Shown: positions 8,810 to 19,700, counted from the stretch's first letter. The stretch is DNA of 64,000 nucleotides from JAVBOO01 sp031550435 (GCA_031550435.1 JAVBOO010000005.1:62001-126000); one strand, 5' to 3'. Numbers and translations are program-made. Notes: generated by a model from the sequence alone, not told the origin.

Positions 8810-9307
8810 TACTATCACCTCAATAAACTTGACTAGTGAACATTATATATCGCCGCGGATGTGACACGCAATTTGCCGGAACAATATGCCGATTTCGGCA
8901 CAAAACACACCGTTTATCTGCCGTCTGTTAAAGTACCGGCAAAACAACGGCGCTTAGATACCCCTTTGTCACATACATATTTTTATTGACGCATCAATCA
9001 TATAACATATATCGTCATTTTTCAATAATATTATATATTATAGTGAATAAAGTTGAAATCTGACCAAACGAGTTGATACATTTTGTTTCTTTCGCTTTAT
9101 AAACCCTTTAAAGTTCGATGCCCGAGGGTGTTGCAGCCTCAGAGCCTTAAGCCCGGCCGCAATAAACTAAAAAGTTCATTATATTTTTGCGCCGATTTTT
9201 GGCAAGTTAATCAGCTGTTCCGCGATACTGATTGTGTCTGAAAATTTTGGAATAATTTACAGTTTCTGTGAGCATAATAGAAGCGATAAAACTCGGACGG
9301 TGAAACA
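8810..9307. other. Intergenic region between divergent HD-GYP gene and yyaC
   Basis: About 500 AT-rich bases with no convincing gene or known riboswitch. A distant inverted pair TTGCCGG / CCGGCAA is at about 8872-8945. Promoters for both flanking genes presumably lie here, but I cannot assign them. Confidence 0.4.
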
Positions 9308-9883
9308 ATGACCACTCAACGTATCCAAAAAAGCGGTATCTACATCAATTCTCGGGACGGCAATTCGATAAGACAGCTCGGAAACGGATTCTTTAATTGC
9401 CTTTCGGAGATATATGACGGAAAATCCCCCATAGTAGTCCTGTGTATCGGGACAGACAGGGCGACAGGAGACAGCCTCGGGCCTTTGACCGGCACTTCCC
9501 TTTCCAAGCACAGTTACAAAAACGTTAAGCTCTTCGGAACTTTGGACTGCCCTGTCCACGCTCTAAACTTGAAAGAAACACTCGTAAAAATACACTCGCT
9601 TTGTGAAAACCCATTTATTGTCGCGGTTGACGCTTCTCTGGGCACAAGCGAAAAAATCGGTTACCTGAGACTGGACCGTGGTTCGCTTGAGCCCGGTCTG
9701 AGCTTGAACAAAAAACTGCCGCCGGTAGGCAACATGCACATTACCGGCGTCGTTAATTTCAGCGGAATGATGGAAATGCTCATACTCCAAACAACAAAGC
9801 TCAGCACTGTAATAAAAATGTCCGAAGTGATTTCCGGCGGAATTCGCTTCGGACTGTCTAAGCTGGCGTTCGGTATCGGCTGA
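9308..9883 (+). CDS. yyaC: Spore protease YyaC (DUF1256 family)
   Basis: This 191-residue protein has the family hallmark VVLCIGTDRATGDSLGPLTG (about residues 43-62), then FGTLDCPVHALNL and AVDASLGTSEKIGYL. YyaC is related to the germination protease Gpr and is restricted to spore-formers; in Bacillus it is made in the forespore, but its substrate is unclear. The ATG at 9308 has a GGTGA site. It is a single gene flanked by genes on the other strand. Confidence 0.9.
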   Translation: MTTQRIQKSGIYINSRDGNSIRQLGNGFFNCLSEIYDGKSPIVVLCIGTDRATGDSLGPLTGTSLSKHSYKNVKLFGTLDCPVHALNLKETLVKIHSLCENPFIVAVDASLGTSEKIGYLRLDRGSLEPGLSLNKKLPPVGNMHITGVVNFSGMMEMLILQTTKLSTVIKMSEVISGGIRFGLSKLAFGIG

Positions 9884-9944
9884 CACATGCAGGCAATACG
9901 CTTCTCGCGTTTTTTCGCCAAAGCCGAATTTTGCTTGCGGCTAA

Positions 9945-10799
9945 TTAATCCGCAAAATATATGTTTTTGTTTGAGTCCATTTCGAGACTGTTCCCCAGTC
10001 GGACAAAATAACCGGGAGATATATACGTCCTATCCTTTATTATCTTGACCTGATATCCTCTGACAGTCGTTGTGTTCGGACCGGCGACAAAACTGTCCTT
10101 TGTTGCGCCTTTTTGGACGGTAACCGTGTTTGTCGCCGCGTTCCATGAAACTTTGTAGCCGAGCGCTTCACTGACTTCTCGGAGCGGAACAAGATAAGAC
10201 GTGCCGACAACCTGGACTTTGTTCTTTAATGGCTTTCCCACGACAAAAACTGTATAGCTGAACTCAATCGTCTGGTTCGGCGGCAAGGTCAGACATTCCT
10301 TCATCAGATCGACCGAACCGATACGGCTTATGCAAAACTTAAAAACATTCCTGTAATACTCGTATGAAAACGTATTTTCCTTTTTTTCAAATGCAAAGAC
10401 ATAGTCTTTTGTTCTGAAAATCTCTTCACAGCCGAGGTTGGAGCTCCAAGCAAGCTTTTTAAACGCATAAAGCGAGCCGAGAAGCTTTGGGCTTTCAGGG
10501 TACTTGGGATCCAAATCGGGGTTGCAGTATAAATTTATCTTTTCGAGCAAAGGTTGGTTCGTACCGTAAATTTCGCGTTCGGCAGTGATATACTCAAGTA
10601 TGGCTTCGGGTATCTGCAAATAGTAGCCCACGCGTTCTCCGACAATCTTTCCGTTTCTTATTTCGACTTTTGATGTTGTCTTGACGACCGAATCCGTCAT
10701 TTCTTCGTTCGGCTGCTTCGCAAATACATACGCTCCTGAGAAAGAAGAGGAAAAAAGCATTACCGCGGCTGCAAAAAATATAATGTATCTGCTTTTCAT
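9945..10799 (-). CDS. Secreted protein with copper-amine-oxidase-like N-terminal (stalk) domain
   Basis: This 284-residue protein has a cleavable signal peptide (MKSRYIIFFAAAVMLFSSSFSG, cut likely after SGAYVFA). The middle (about 40-190) is not recognised. The C-terminal ~90 residues fit the stalk/Cu_amine_oxidN1 repeat family: YLVPLREVSEALGYKVSWNAATNTVTVQKG, and a final ISPGYFVRLG strand pair. This domain binds surfaces or substrates in many clostridial exported proteins and is not an oxidase. The ATG at 10799 is preceded by GGGGGAGG; the longer frame upstream lacks signal features. Function unknown. Confidence 0.75.
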   Translation of the reverse strand: MKSRYIIFFAAAVMLFSSSFSGAYVFAKQPNEEMTDSVVKTTSKVEIRNGKIVGERVGYYLQIPEAILEYITAEREIYGTNQPLLEKINLYCNPDLDPKYPESPKLLGSLYAFKKLAWSSNLGCEEIFRTKDYVFAFEKKENTFSYEYYRNVFKFCISRIGSVDLMKECLTLPPNQTIEFSYTVFVVGKPLKNKVQVVGTSYLVPLREVSEALGYKVSWNAATNTVTVQKGATKDSFVAGPNTTTVRGYQVKIIKDRTYISPGYFVRLGNSLEMDSNKNIYFAD

Positions 10800-11051
10800 A
10801 TAACCTCCCCCGAAAATTGTAACATTAATACATAATTTAAGCCCTTTGAGGCGTTTGCTCGCATAGTTCAACTCTTTACAGGTCAAACGGCCTATATCGA
10901 GATTTAACATATACATACGCAACGTCCGGCCTAATGTTCCGTCAAAATTTTGTTTTCTCCGATTTAACCACGGGACAAGCACTGACACAAGCTTGAGAAT
11001 ATCGGCTTTCCGCTTGGTCTATATGTGCTGCCTGTCTTTTTACAAACATAT

Positions 11052-11160
11052 TTATTAAGACGCAATTAAACCATTCGATAAACTTGTCGCCTCGATCACC
11101 TTAGACCTGCATAGCCGGTATAATGGTGATTAAACCGCATGGTTTAACCGGGGGTTCAAC
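11052..11160 (-). repeat. Repeat B, copy 1
   Basis: The reverse complement reads ACCCCCGGTTAAACCATGCG..., then a GGTCTAAG...GAGGCGACAAGTTTA segment and ATGGTTTAATTGCGTC. It aligns along its whole ~108 bases with 38051-38157 and 60466-60572. The rest of the ~370-base gap between the stalk-domain gene and pgi holds nothing I recognise. Confidence 0.85.
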
Positions 11161-11170
11161 AAGCAGTTCG

Positions 11171-12607
11171 TCAGATAATATACGCGCTCTTCTTTACGGG
11201 CTTTTGGTCAAGAGCCTTTTTCTTTTCTTCATAGCCCGGCCTGCCGAACATCGCGTATGTAGCGTTTTTACCTTCCTCAACTCCGGGCTGGTCAAACGCG
11301 TTTATGTTCATCAGTTCCCCGGCAAAGCCCGTGGCGACTTCGAACATATATAAAAGCTGGCCTATCGTAAACTCGTTTACTTTCGGAAGCGTTATCGTCA
11401 TATTCATTTTGCCCGATACAGTCAATGCATATTCAGTCGCAAGCTGTTCAACCTGAATGAGCTTATTTTGAGTTGCGCCTCCGAGAAAACCTATCGAAGG
11501 TATATCGGCAAAAATCTTAGGTATAGTAATAGTTTCTCTGTACTCGTCTACACCGATGAGCACTATCATCTTATCAAAAGGCCCTTCGGTATAGAGCTGT
11601 ACCTGAGAATGCTGGTCGGTAACCCCAAGCGCACCGACAGGCGTCGGCCCAACGTTTACTGTCTTTCCGTCATTGTCGTATTTTTTTCCGAGAGATTCCG
11701 CCCAGAGCTGTGAATACCAGGCAGCAACATATTTCAGGCTATCGGCGTACGGCATTATTACACCGATATTCTTACCCTTTGCCATACCTAGATAGTGCAG
11801 TACAGCGTACATATACGCAGGATTTTTCGTAACGTCGTCGCTGCTGCACAGCTCATCCATAAATGCCGCTCCCGCAAGCATTTGCTCAATATCAACCCCG
11901 CACATTGCCGCAGGCAGCAATCCGACAGGCGTAAGCTCGGAAAATCTTCCTCCGACTCCGGAAGGTATAATAAAGATTTTGTTGCCGTCCTGTTTTGCTA
12001 TCTTTATCAAATTACCGCCGACAGCGTCCGTCGTCGCAACTATATGCTTTTTCGCCTCGTCTTTCCCGAGCTTTTCCTCAAGTATATCCCTGATTATCAT
12101 ATACTGAGACATAGTCTCGGATGTGCTTCCCGATTTTGAGATAACATTGAAAAGCGTCTTTGTAACGTCGATAGTGTCGAACAGATATACAAGACCCTCC
12201 GGATCGACATTGTCGCAAACATAGAACTTCGGGAAACCGTTTCTTTTTTCTCTCGTAAGTTCGTTGTAAAACGGATGGTTAATCGCTCTTTGAACCGCCA
12301 TCGGGCCTAGGGCCGAACCGCCGATTCCGAGAACAACAAAAGCCTCGAATTCATCTTTAACTTCATTGACATAAGCGATAATCTCTTTCGCGACTTCCGC
12401 ATGGTTATACGGCAAGTCTCTCCAATCCATACCGCCGTTCTTTCTCTTCTCTTTCATAGCGGAGCAGGCGGATTCGATTTTAGTTGAAAGCGCCTTGATT
12501 TCGGAAGGATCTATGCCTTCTCTCCCGACAAATTCGGTCAGCATGTTGTTATAGTCCATACGTATTTTCATAGCTTCTTTAAATTCTTTATTCTCGTACT
12601 CTCTCAT
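11171..12607 (-). CDS. pgi: Glucose-6-phosphate isomerase
   Basis: This 478-residue cytoplasmic enzyme interconverts glucose-6-phosphate and fructose-6-phosphate. VVLGIGGSALGPMA, VISKSGSTSETM and the GGRFSELTPVGLLP stretch are PGI signatures. It is somewhat longer than the usual ~450 of Gram-positive short forms. The ATG at 12607 has GGAGG seven bases upstream and was preferred over an upstream in-frame codon. With pfkA and tkt in the window it covers upper glycolysis and the pentose-phosphate pathway. Confidence 0.95.
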   Translation of the reverse strand: MREYENKEFKEAMKIRMDYNNMLTEFVGREGIDPSEIKALSTKIESACSAMKEKRKNGGMDWRDLPYNHAEVAKEIIAYVNEVKDEFEAFVVLGIGGSALGPMAVQRAINHPFYNELTREKRNGFPKFYVCDNVDPEGLVYLFDTIDVTKTLFNVISKSGSTSETMSQYMIIRDILEEKLGKDEAKKHIVATTDAVGGNLIKIAKQDGNKIFIIPSGVGGRFSELTPVGLLPAAMCGVDIEQMLAGAAFMDELCSSDDVTKNPAYMYAVLHYLGMAKGKNIGVIMPYADSLKYVAAWYSQLWAESLGKKYDNDGKTVNVGPTPVGALGVTDQHSQVQLYTEGPFDKMIVLIGVDEYRETITIPKIFADIPSIGFLGGATQNKLIQVEQLATEYALTVSGKMNMTITLPKVNEFTIGQLLYMFEVATGFAGELMNINAFDQPGVEEGKNATYAMFGRPGYEEKKKALDQKPVKKSAYII

Positions 12608-12660
12608 AACAAACCTCCGCAAATTTAGTATTTTGTATGATTCCGTGACTAAAACGAAGC

Positions 12661-13704
12661 TTAATCCGGCAGCTCGTCCAGCGTTTTAAACTCAAAACCG
12701 TTGTTCAGCAGCGCGTCGATGATGTACGGCAGCGCTTGCGCGTTCGACTCGGAAACGGCATGAAGCAACACAATCGCGCCGTTATGCATGTGGGTTACCG
12801 TTGTGTTAAATGCTTTCGCCATGCCGGGCTGAGCGCTTGTGTCCCAATCTTTATACGCAAAACTCCAAAAAATGCTCTTATATCCCATCCTGTCGGTTAT
12901 ATCAAGAGTTCTCGCGCTGTACTCACCCATAGGCGGACGGAAATACGGCGCAATATCTCTGCCTGTTTTCTCTTTGAAATACCTTGCCAACTCAGCAAGT
13001 TCGTATTCCATCTCTGAATCCGTAAGATCCGGAGAGCTTTTATGATTTACGCTGTGCGAGCATACCAAATGACCTTCATCGAGCATTCGCGTTACCAAGT
13101 CCAAATTTGACTCCACAAAAGGTTTTGTCACGAAAAAAGCAGCTTTTATACCTTTGTCCTTCAAGCAGTCCAAAATCGCCGGTGTAAAACCGTTTTCGTA
13201 GCCCACGTCAAACGTGAGATAAATCTCCCTTTGAGTTATATCACCGAGATAATACCCGTTAAATTCCCTGATATCAAACTTACTCTGAGCCGTCGGAGGC
13301 AGGTAATTATCGTTTATGCCGAAATACCACGCCATTTTTTCGTTTGAAAGCACATTGTCTCCCGTGATCGGGCTGCCGTATTTTGACGGATACGGGCTGT
13401 TCGGGTTCTCAGGCAAATTCAGCTTAATATCAGTGTTTATACTTTCGACATGTTTTTCTGTCGTCTTTTCTGTCGGAGCCTCAGTCTCCGGCGCCGCGGT
13501 CTGTGTCGGCACGGTTGTAGCCGGCGCCGCGGTCTTAGGTTCCGGCGTACTTGTTTTCGGCTTTTCCGTCGGAGCGGCCGTCGGCGAAACTATTTCCACG
13601 ATAAAAGGTGATTCTGTTTCACCCGTGTATGTTTCAAGAGTGCAGCCGGAAAATGCAAGCGATAACACGCATATCGCTCCGACAATCGTTTTGTTAAGCT
13701 TCAA
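12661..13704 (-). CDS. pdaA: Lipoprotein polysaccharide deacetylase, PdaA-like (spore cortex muramic-delta-lactam pathway)
   Basis: This 347-residue protein starts at TTG 13704 after GAGGTG. It has a lipoprotein-type signal ending LAFSGC, then a Pro/Thr/Glu/Ala-rich linker (about 30-85), then a NodB deacetylase domain. Motifs: YLTFDVGYENG (catalytic/metal Asp), HSVNHKS (metal His), RPPMGEYS, FWSFAYKDWD and LLHAVSESNAQAL. The YENG and DW features resemble Bacillus PdaA, which deacetylates muramic acid residues during cortex synthesis. The lipid anchor and linker are additions relative to that enzyme. Other peptidoglycan deacetylase roles remain possible. Confidence 0.82.
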   Translation of the reverse strand: MKLNKTIVGAICVLSLAFSGCTLETYTGETESPFIVEIVSPTAAPTEKPKTSTPEPKTAAPATTVPTQTAAPETEAPTEKTTEKHVESINTDIKLNLPENPNSPYPSKYGSPITGDNVLSNEKMAWYFGINDNYLPPTAQSKFDIREFNGYYLGDITQREIYLTFDVGYENGFTPAILDCLKDKGIKAAFFVTKPFVESNLDLVTRMLDEGHLVCSHSVNHKSSPDLTDSEMEYELAELARYFKEKTGRDIAPYFRPPMGEYSARTLDITDRMGYKSIFWSFAYKDWDTSAQPGMAKAFNTTVTHMHNGAIVLLHAVSESNAQALPYIIDALLNNGFEFKTLDELPD

Positions 13705-13821
13705 ATTTTTGCACCTCAAATATAAATAATATGAGTAAATTTGTTTAGCACACTGTAATACTATACCATAAAACATAACAAAGTAAAACATATTCGGCAA
13801 AAACAACAAAGCTTATAAGGA

Positions 13822-13912
13822 AGTGTTGAAAATCGAGCACGAAACCCACTTTAGCGGGTTTCGTGCTCGATTTTCAAGGGAAAGCCGCAAGGCGATTTTT
13901 CGACATGCCCTA
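13822..13912 (+). repeat. Repeat C, copy 1
   Basis: Starts TGTTGAAAATCGAGCACGAAACCC, folds perfectly back as GGGTTTCGTGCTCGATTTTCA, then carries GGAAAGCCGCAAGGCGATTTTTCGACATGCCC. The ends GTTGAAAAT and ATTTTTCGAC act as imperfect terminal inverted repeats. It is related to 37808-37930 and 58884-58983. Confidence 0.8.
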
Positions 13913-13934
13913 TAAACGACTGAGCAAAACATGT

Positions 13935-13981
13935 AAAAATACCCGGCAGCCGAGGACAATAGCTCGGTTTGCCGGGTATAT
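13935..13981 (-). terminator. Terminator of transketolase
   Basis: On the minus strand, ATACCCGGCA...CCGAG pairs with CTCGG...TGCCGGGTAT and is followed by a T run (ATTTTTAC), 17 bases after the tkt stop codon. Confidence 0.8.
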
Positions 13982-13997
13982 CGCTTTAAGTTTTGTA

Positions 13998-15983
13998 TTA
14001 CCTTGCGTAAAGCTCTTCCGCGCGTTTAACAACATTTTCAACCGTGAAGCCGAATTCCGCGAACAAAGTCGCCGCGGGCGCAGAAGCTCCAAATGTGTCA
14101 ATGGCGATTATTTCGCCGTCCAAGCCCGTGTATTTATGCCAGCCGAAAGAAGAGCCGGCTTCAACCGCGAGACGTTTTCTGACGTTCGAAGGCAGCACGC
14201 TCTGCTTATAATCGTCAGGCTGCTCCTCAAATACTTCAAACGACATCATTGATACAACTCTCGAGTCTATGCCTTTTCTGAGCAGCTCTCCGTGAGCCTT
14301 GTATATTAACTCTGTTTCCGAGCCTGACGCAAGAAGTATCATATCGGGAACGGATTTTTTACTGTCGATTAATATATAACCGCCTTTCAGGCTGTCTTTG
14401 CCTGTTTCAGGCAGAAGCGTCGTGTTTTGCCTTGTCAAAACCAGCACACTGGGAGACTTTGTTCTCGTAAGCGCAAGATACCAGGCAGCAGCGGTTTCCT
14501 TCGAATCGCATGGACGCAAAACGGTCATGTTCGGCATACTTCTCAAGGCTGCAAGCTGTTCGATCGGTTCGTGCGTCGGACCGTCCTCTCCGACGCCTAT
14601 GGAGTCGTGCGTCAATATATTGATGACAGGAAGGTTCATTAAAGCCGAAAGTCTCATGGCAGGCTTCATATAGTCGGAGAACACGAAAAATCCCGAGATA
14701 TACGGTCTAAGACCGCCGTGCCTGTAAATACCGTTTGCTATCGCAGTCATGGCAAATTCTCTGATACCGAAATGAACGTTTCTGCCCTCCGGAGTCTGCT
14801 TTGAAAAATCGCCCTGCCCCTTCATATACGTCTTTGTCGAAGGCGAAAGATCGGCGGAACCACCGAAAAGGTTCGGGATAACACCGCACAGCTTGTTCAG
14901 TACGGTTTCCGAAGAGACTCTTGTTGCCGTATTGCCCTCGTACTTCCAAAAATCCTCTTTTTCGAATATATCCGGTAATTCTCCGCTGAAGAAGCTTTCG
15001 TACAGAGCATAATCTTCGGGGTATTTAGCCGCGTATTCGAGTTTCAGCTTGTTATATGTCTCCTCTTTCTCGGAAAACTTAACTTGCAGTTCTTTAACTC
15101 GTTCGTAAACCTCTTGCGGTACGACAAAACACTGTTCGGGGTCAAAGCCGAATGCTTGTTTTGTCAGCTTCAACTCGTCTGCTCCGAGCGGTTCGCCGTG
15201 AGCAGACGCTTTGCCCTGCTTGTTCGGAGAGCCGAAGCCGATTTTTGTCTTTATTTCAATAATCGAAGGCTTGTCGCCGACGCTTTTTGCGCGGTTGATC
15301 GCTTCTAGTATCGCCCCGGTGTCATTTCCGTCTTCTACAAGCTCTGTATGCCAGCCGTAAGCGTCATAACGCTTAATAACATTTTCGGTGAAAGCAAGCG
15401 CAGTGTCGCCTTCAATCGTTATGTTATTGCTATCGTATAAAAGAATCAGCTTTCCCAGCCCCAGCGTCCCCGCGAGAGAGCTCGCCTCACCTGAAACGCC
15501 CTCTTCAAGGCAGCCGTCTCCGCATAAAACATAGGTGTAATGGTCTACTAATTTGCAGTCGGCTTTGTTAAATACCCCGGCAAGATGCTTTTCCGCCATT
15601 GCCATACCGACTGCGTTTGCGATACCCTGTCCCAGAGGCCCGGTCGTAACCTCAACACCCGGAGTATGCCCGAATTCGGGGTGTCCCGGGGTTGAACTCC
15701 CGAACTGCCTGAAATTTCTCAGGTCATCCGCGGATACTCCGTAACCGAAGATATGCAAGAGCGAATACAAAAGCGCCGAACCGTGTCCGGCTGAAAGTAT
15801 GAACCTATCGCGCTCTCTGAATTCCGGGTTTTTCGGGTTATGAGTCATTACTTCTCCGAAAAGCGTATAGAGTGCCGGCGCAGCCCCAAGCGGCAGGCCG
15901 GGATGTCCGGAATTAGCTTTCTGGATACTGTCGGCCGCCAAAATGCGAACTGTGTTAATCGATAGTGCTTTAATGTCCTGCAT
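13998..15983 (-). CDS. tkt: Transketolase
   Basis: This 661-residue thiamine-diphosphate enzyme moves two-carbon units between sugars in the pentose-phosphate pathway. The N-terminal HPGLPLGAAP, GPLGQGIANAVG and the ThDP motif GDGCLEEG...NNITIEG are present, followed by the pyrimidine-binding domain (GIREFAMTAIANG) and THDSIGVGEDGPTHEPIEQ. Full family length. The ATG at 15983 has GGAGG in front; upstream codons in frame are unsupported. Confidence 0.96.
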   Translation of the reverse strand: MQDIKALSINTVRILAADSIQKANSGHPGLPLGAAPALYTLFGEVMTHNPKNPEFRERDRFILSAGHGSALLYSLLHIFGYGVSADDLRNFRQFGSSTPGHPEFGHTPGVEVTTGPLGQGIANAVGMAMAEKHLAGVFNKADCKLVDHYTYVLCGDGCLEEGVSGEASSLAGTLGLGKLILLYDSNNITIEGDTALAFTENVIKRYDAYGWHTELVEDGNDTGAILEAINRAKSVGDKPSIIEIKTKIGFGSPNKQGKASAHGEPLGADELKLTKQAFGFDPEQCFVVPQEVYERVKELQVKFSEKEETYNKLKLEYAAKYPEDYALYESFFSGELPDIFEKEDFWKYEGNTATRVSSETVLNKLCGVIPNLFGGSADLSPSTKTYMKGQGDFSKQTPEGRNVHFGIREFAMTAIANGIYRHGGLRPYISGFFVFSDYMKPAMRLSALMNLPVINILTHDSIGVGEDGPTHEPIEQLAALRSMPNMTVLRPCDSKETAAAWYLALTRTKSPSVLVLTRQNTTLLPETGKDSLKGGYILIDSKKSVPDMILLASGSETELIYKAHGELLRKGIDSRVVSMMSFEVFEEQPDDYKQSVLPSNVRKRLAVEAGSSFGWHKYTGLDGEIIAIDTFGASAPAATLFAEFGFTVENVVKRAEELYAR

Positions 15984-16732
15984 GCTATCCTCCGAAATAA
16001 AAATTAATTTATGCCGAAAGCTCGGCTTTGTTTTCAAAGTATGCCCCCGGTATATGAGTTTGAACAGCAAAGCAATTTTTCGGCATGCCTATATACCAGA
16101 CTAGATTATTCTAGTGTAAGAATGCATTTTTTGCAAGCCCGTTCGACCTATTTCCATATAATGTAAATTATAATGAATATAGTTAAAGGTTTAATCGGGG
16201 GAGCAATACATGTAAAGCATAACAGTGACTCAGACAACGTTTGGGAACGTTTTTGGCTAAAACGACTATTGGGTTTTGCCTTGAGTTTTACGCCGCCATT
16301 GCTTTTTCAGATGAATAATTGTATACTCTTAAGTAATTGTAAAAATATGAATTGCCGAATTTTGAATATTCACTCTAATTTATTTTCCCTGTAAAGCACA
16401 CCATATTACCGCAGAAGTTAAATGCCGATAAAATACTTACGCGGTTACTTGGGTCTTACAGACGCGCTTAGATACGCCGCAGTGCTTAGGTACGGCGCAT
16501 CTGCGGCTAAGCCGTGGAATACCAAAATATAGTGTTTTCCTATATTTTGTTGCCGAAGTAATATAATCGACAGCCCGATAAGCGAGGTTTGCGGGCTCGG
16601 ACACGAGAGTTTTTTAACACGGCAATTTAAAAAAGTATCTTCAGGAATGCCGGAGATCTGCCTCCGCATTTCAAACAGACAGCACAATATAGACAGACGA
16701 CATAAAATACGATAATTTTATCCGGAGGATAT
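15984..16732. other. Intergenic region with decayed repeat fragments
   Basis: About 750 bases between divergent tkt and the hybrid kinase. A fragment at about 16056-16086 (GCAATTTTTCGGCATGCC) matches the right end of repeat C, and repeat D copy 1 is at 16403-16455. Next to it, a GC-rich patch (about 16456-16515) repeats CGCTTAGATACGCCGC and GCTTAGGTACGGCGC. A 73-codon open frame at 16173-16394 lacks a ribosome site and a coherent protein. Confidence 0.5.
16403..16455 (+). repeat. Repeat D, copy 1 (apparently uninterrupted)
   Basis: ATATTACCGCAGAAGTTAAAT followed directly by GCCGATAAAATACTTACGCGG and TTACTTGGG. The same left and right halves occur at 60445-60605, where a repeat B copy separates them. 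Confidence 0.7.
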
Positions 16733-19700
16733 ATGTTTCCCTACATAGCGACACTTTTGGCCGGAGCTGTTGCGGCCTGCATTCCCGGTTTCATTGCATA
16801 TAGGACTAAAATAAACAAGATGAAAGCCGAGATGCGATTTCTTGCCATTAAGGCCTCGGTCATGGACTCTATTCCGCACTATATCGCTTTTGACTATCAA
16901 GGTGCAAACGATTTATATACAAACGCCTACGGCAAAAAAATGGCCGGTTTTGACTCGAACGAGAGAACACCAAAAGAAAAAACGCACGACGAAAACGGCC
17001 TTCGCATTATTAGGGATATCGCAATACCTTCAATGGAAAAAAACGGAGTTTGGCACGGAGAAAACGAACTTGTACGAAAAGACGGTTCAAAAGTACAGGT
17101 GAGACAGGTCATGTTTCCTATTCTTGACTCGGACGGAAAGCGCGCGGGAATCGGAACCGTCATGTCTGATATTACGGAAGAAAAAGCGCTCAGGCATGAA
17201 CTTTACACAAAATCTTCCGTTGTTAATTATTCCGATAACTGCATAATCGCTATTGACATAAACAGAAAAATACTGTTTTCGAACCGGGCATCCCTGCATG
17301 TTCTGGGTTACCACCCGAGCGAAATATGCGCAGATACTCCGCTTTCGTTTTTGTTTCCGGAAAACTCCGAGCAAGAGATTGACAAGCTTTTTTCCGGTCT
17401 GTCCGACAGAAATGCTCGTCACAGCTCCACAAAGATGAAAAAAAAGGACGGAACCGTTATTATCGCGGATTTAAACGTTTTTCAGCTTTTTGAGGACGGG
17501 CAAAACGCTTCCGGCTACGGTTTTATTATAAGCGATATCACAGAAGATAAAAAGAAAGAGCAAGAGCTGCTGATTAAATCCGCCTTCATTGATTACGCGA
17601 TTAACGGCATGACGGCGCGCAGAACGGACAGTGAATCCGTATTTGCAAATCCCAAGCTTTATGAGCTCTCCGGTTACCCGGAGAACGACGAAAGTTACAG
17701 TTTTCTTCAAACACTGTATGGGGCAGACGTCGCTGCAGAAATTGCCAAAGCTCATGATGAATGTATGATCTCTTCTTCGCCCTGGAGAAAAGAAACTGTT
17801 CTTAACCGCAAAGACGGAACAAAGCTGAATGTTGATTTGCAGATTTTCCCGATTGCGGGTGAATCCGGAAAGACGGAATTCGTCGGTACGCTTGTCAGCG
17901 ATATAACAGAGCTTAACAATGCAAAACGAGAAGCTTTAAAAGTAAACGAAACTCTCGAAATTGCACTTGCAAACTCGAACGCAGGTGTTTGGGAAATTGA
18001 CTATACGTCTAAAATGACGAATTACGACAAAAACACGGCCGGGATGTTCGGTCTGGACCCCGAAAACCGCTTTGTAACAAACGAAGAATTATTTGTGCAT
18101 CTTAATAGAGTAATGGTTGACCTATCGGGAACCGATTTCTTTAAAGGCCTTTTGGGCAACGATATAGATGTTAGCAACATAAACAAGGACTTCAAGCTAC
18201 TTTTGCCGAGCGGGGAAATCTACTATGTCAAGAACTTCGGAAAAACGATAAGAGGCAGGGACGGAGTCGCGCTCAGGACTATCGGAATGACCATGGATGT
18301 AACGGACTATGTTACACTCGAGAATGAACTGAAAAAGTCAAAAGAGGCCGCGGAAGCCGCAAATTTGGCGAAAAGCCAGTTCTTGTCAAACATGAGCCAT
18401 GAAATAAGAACACCGATGAACGCAATTATAGGCATGACCAGAATGGCAAAATCTTCGTCCGATTTGGCAAAAATACGTTCTTACCTTTCAAAGGTTGAGC
18501 TTTCGTCCGAACAGCTTTTAAATATCATAAACGATATACTCGATATATCCAAAATCGAATCCGGTAAGATGGAGCTGTATAACGAAGTTTTTGACATAGA
18601 AAAAGTTGTTTCGAACATCACAAATATAATCTCGGTAAAGGCCGAGGAAAAGCATCACGAGTTAATAGTGAAGATAGACGCAAATGTTCCCAGGAATCTG
18701 TGCGGTGACTCTAACCATTTTACCCAGGTACTGATAAATCTGCTTTCAAATGCCGTAAAATTCACAGACAATGAAGGTAAAATCACTCTTTCCGTATCGG
18801 TGCAGAGTATGGCCGACAGACGCGTTGTTCTTCATACTGCTATAAAAGACAGCGGTATAGGGATAACCCCGGAACAGCAAACGTTCTTGTTCAAATCATT
18901 CTCTCAGGCCGACAGCAGTATAACAAAGCGTTTCGGTGGCACGGGGCTCGGGCTTGCGATTTCGAAAAAACTCGTTGAAATGATGGGCGGAGAAATAAGC
19001 GTTCAGAGTGAATACGGAGTCGGCAGCACGTTCAGCTTCACCGTTAACTTCGGCATTGCCGACGACCAGTCGTCAGGCCTGTTTATGGTACTGAAAAACA
19101 AGATGGAAAAGGTTAACATACTCGTTGTCGATGACAGCGTCGAAATAATATCATATGCGGAAGCTATACTGACAAATGTAGGAATATCGTGCGTTACGGC
19201 TACAGACGGCCTCGAAGCTGTCGAAACCGTTCAAAGGCTCGCCGGCACAAAACAGGAGATTAATCTGGTTTTTGTGGATTATAAAATGGACGGCATCGAC
19301 GGTATAGAAACTACAAAACTGATAAAGAAAATTAATCCCGACATTAACGTAGTCCTTATGTCTATGTACGACATGGAAAAAATTGAGCGCGACGCGGTTT
19401 TAAGCGGTGTTACAAAGTTCTTGGGTAAGCCGCTGTTCCCCTCTGCCATGATTAAGGTAATCAATGAAATAGTGGGAGTTAAGACTCAGGAAGCAAGTCC
19501 CGAAGTAATACAAACCAACAACTTCGAAGGCAAATGCGTTCTTGTATTTGAAGATATCGAAATTAACAGAGAAGTACTCAGATATATACTGGAACCTACG
19601 GGCATCAATATGATTACCGCGGTTGACGGTGAAAACGGGCTGAATATTTACCTGAGCAGCCCGGAAATGTTTGACATGATTTTTATGGATATACAGATGC

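Noticed and set aside
8819..9307. c-di-GMP riboswitch upstream of the HD-GYP gene or yyaC
   Set aside because: I could not find the conserved aptamer core on either strand.
16173..16394. 73-codon open frame between tkt and the hybrid kinase
   Set aside because: No ribosome site, odd composition, and it lies in a region with decayed repeats.
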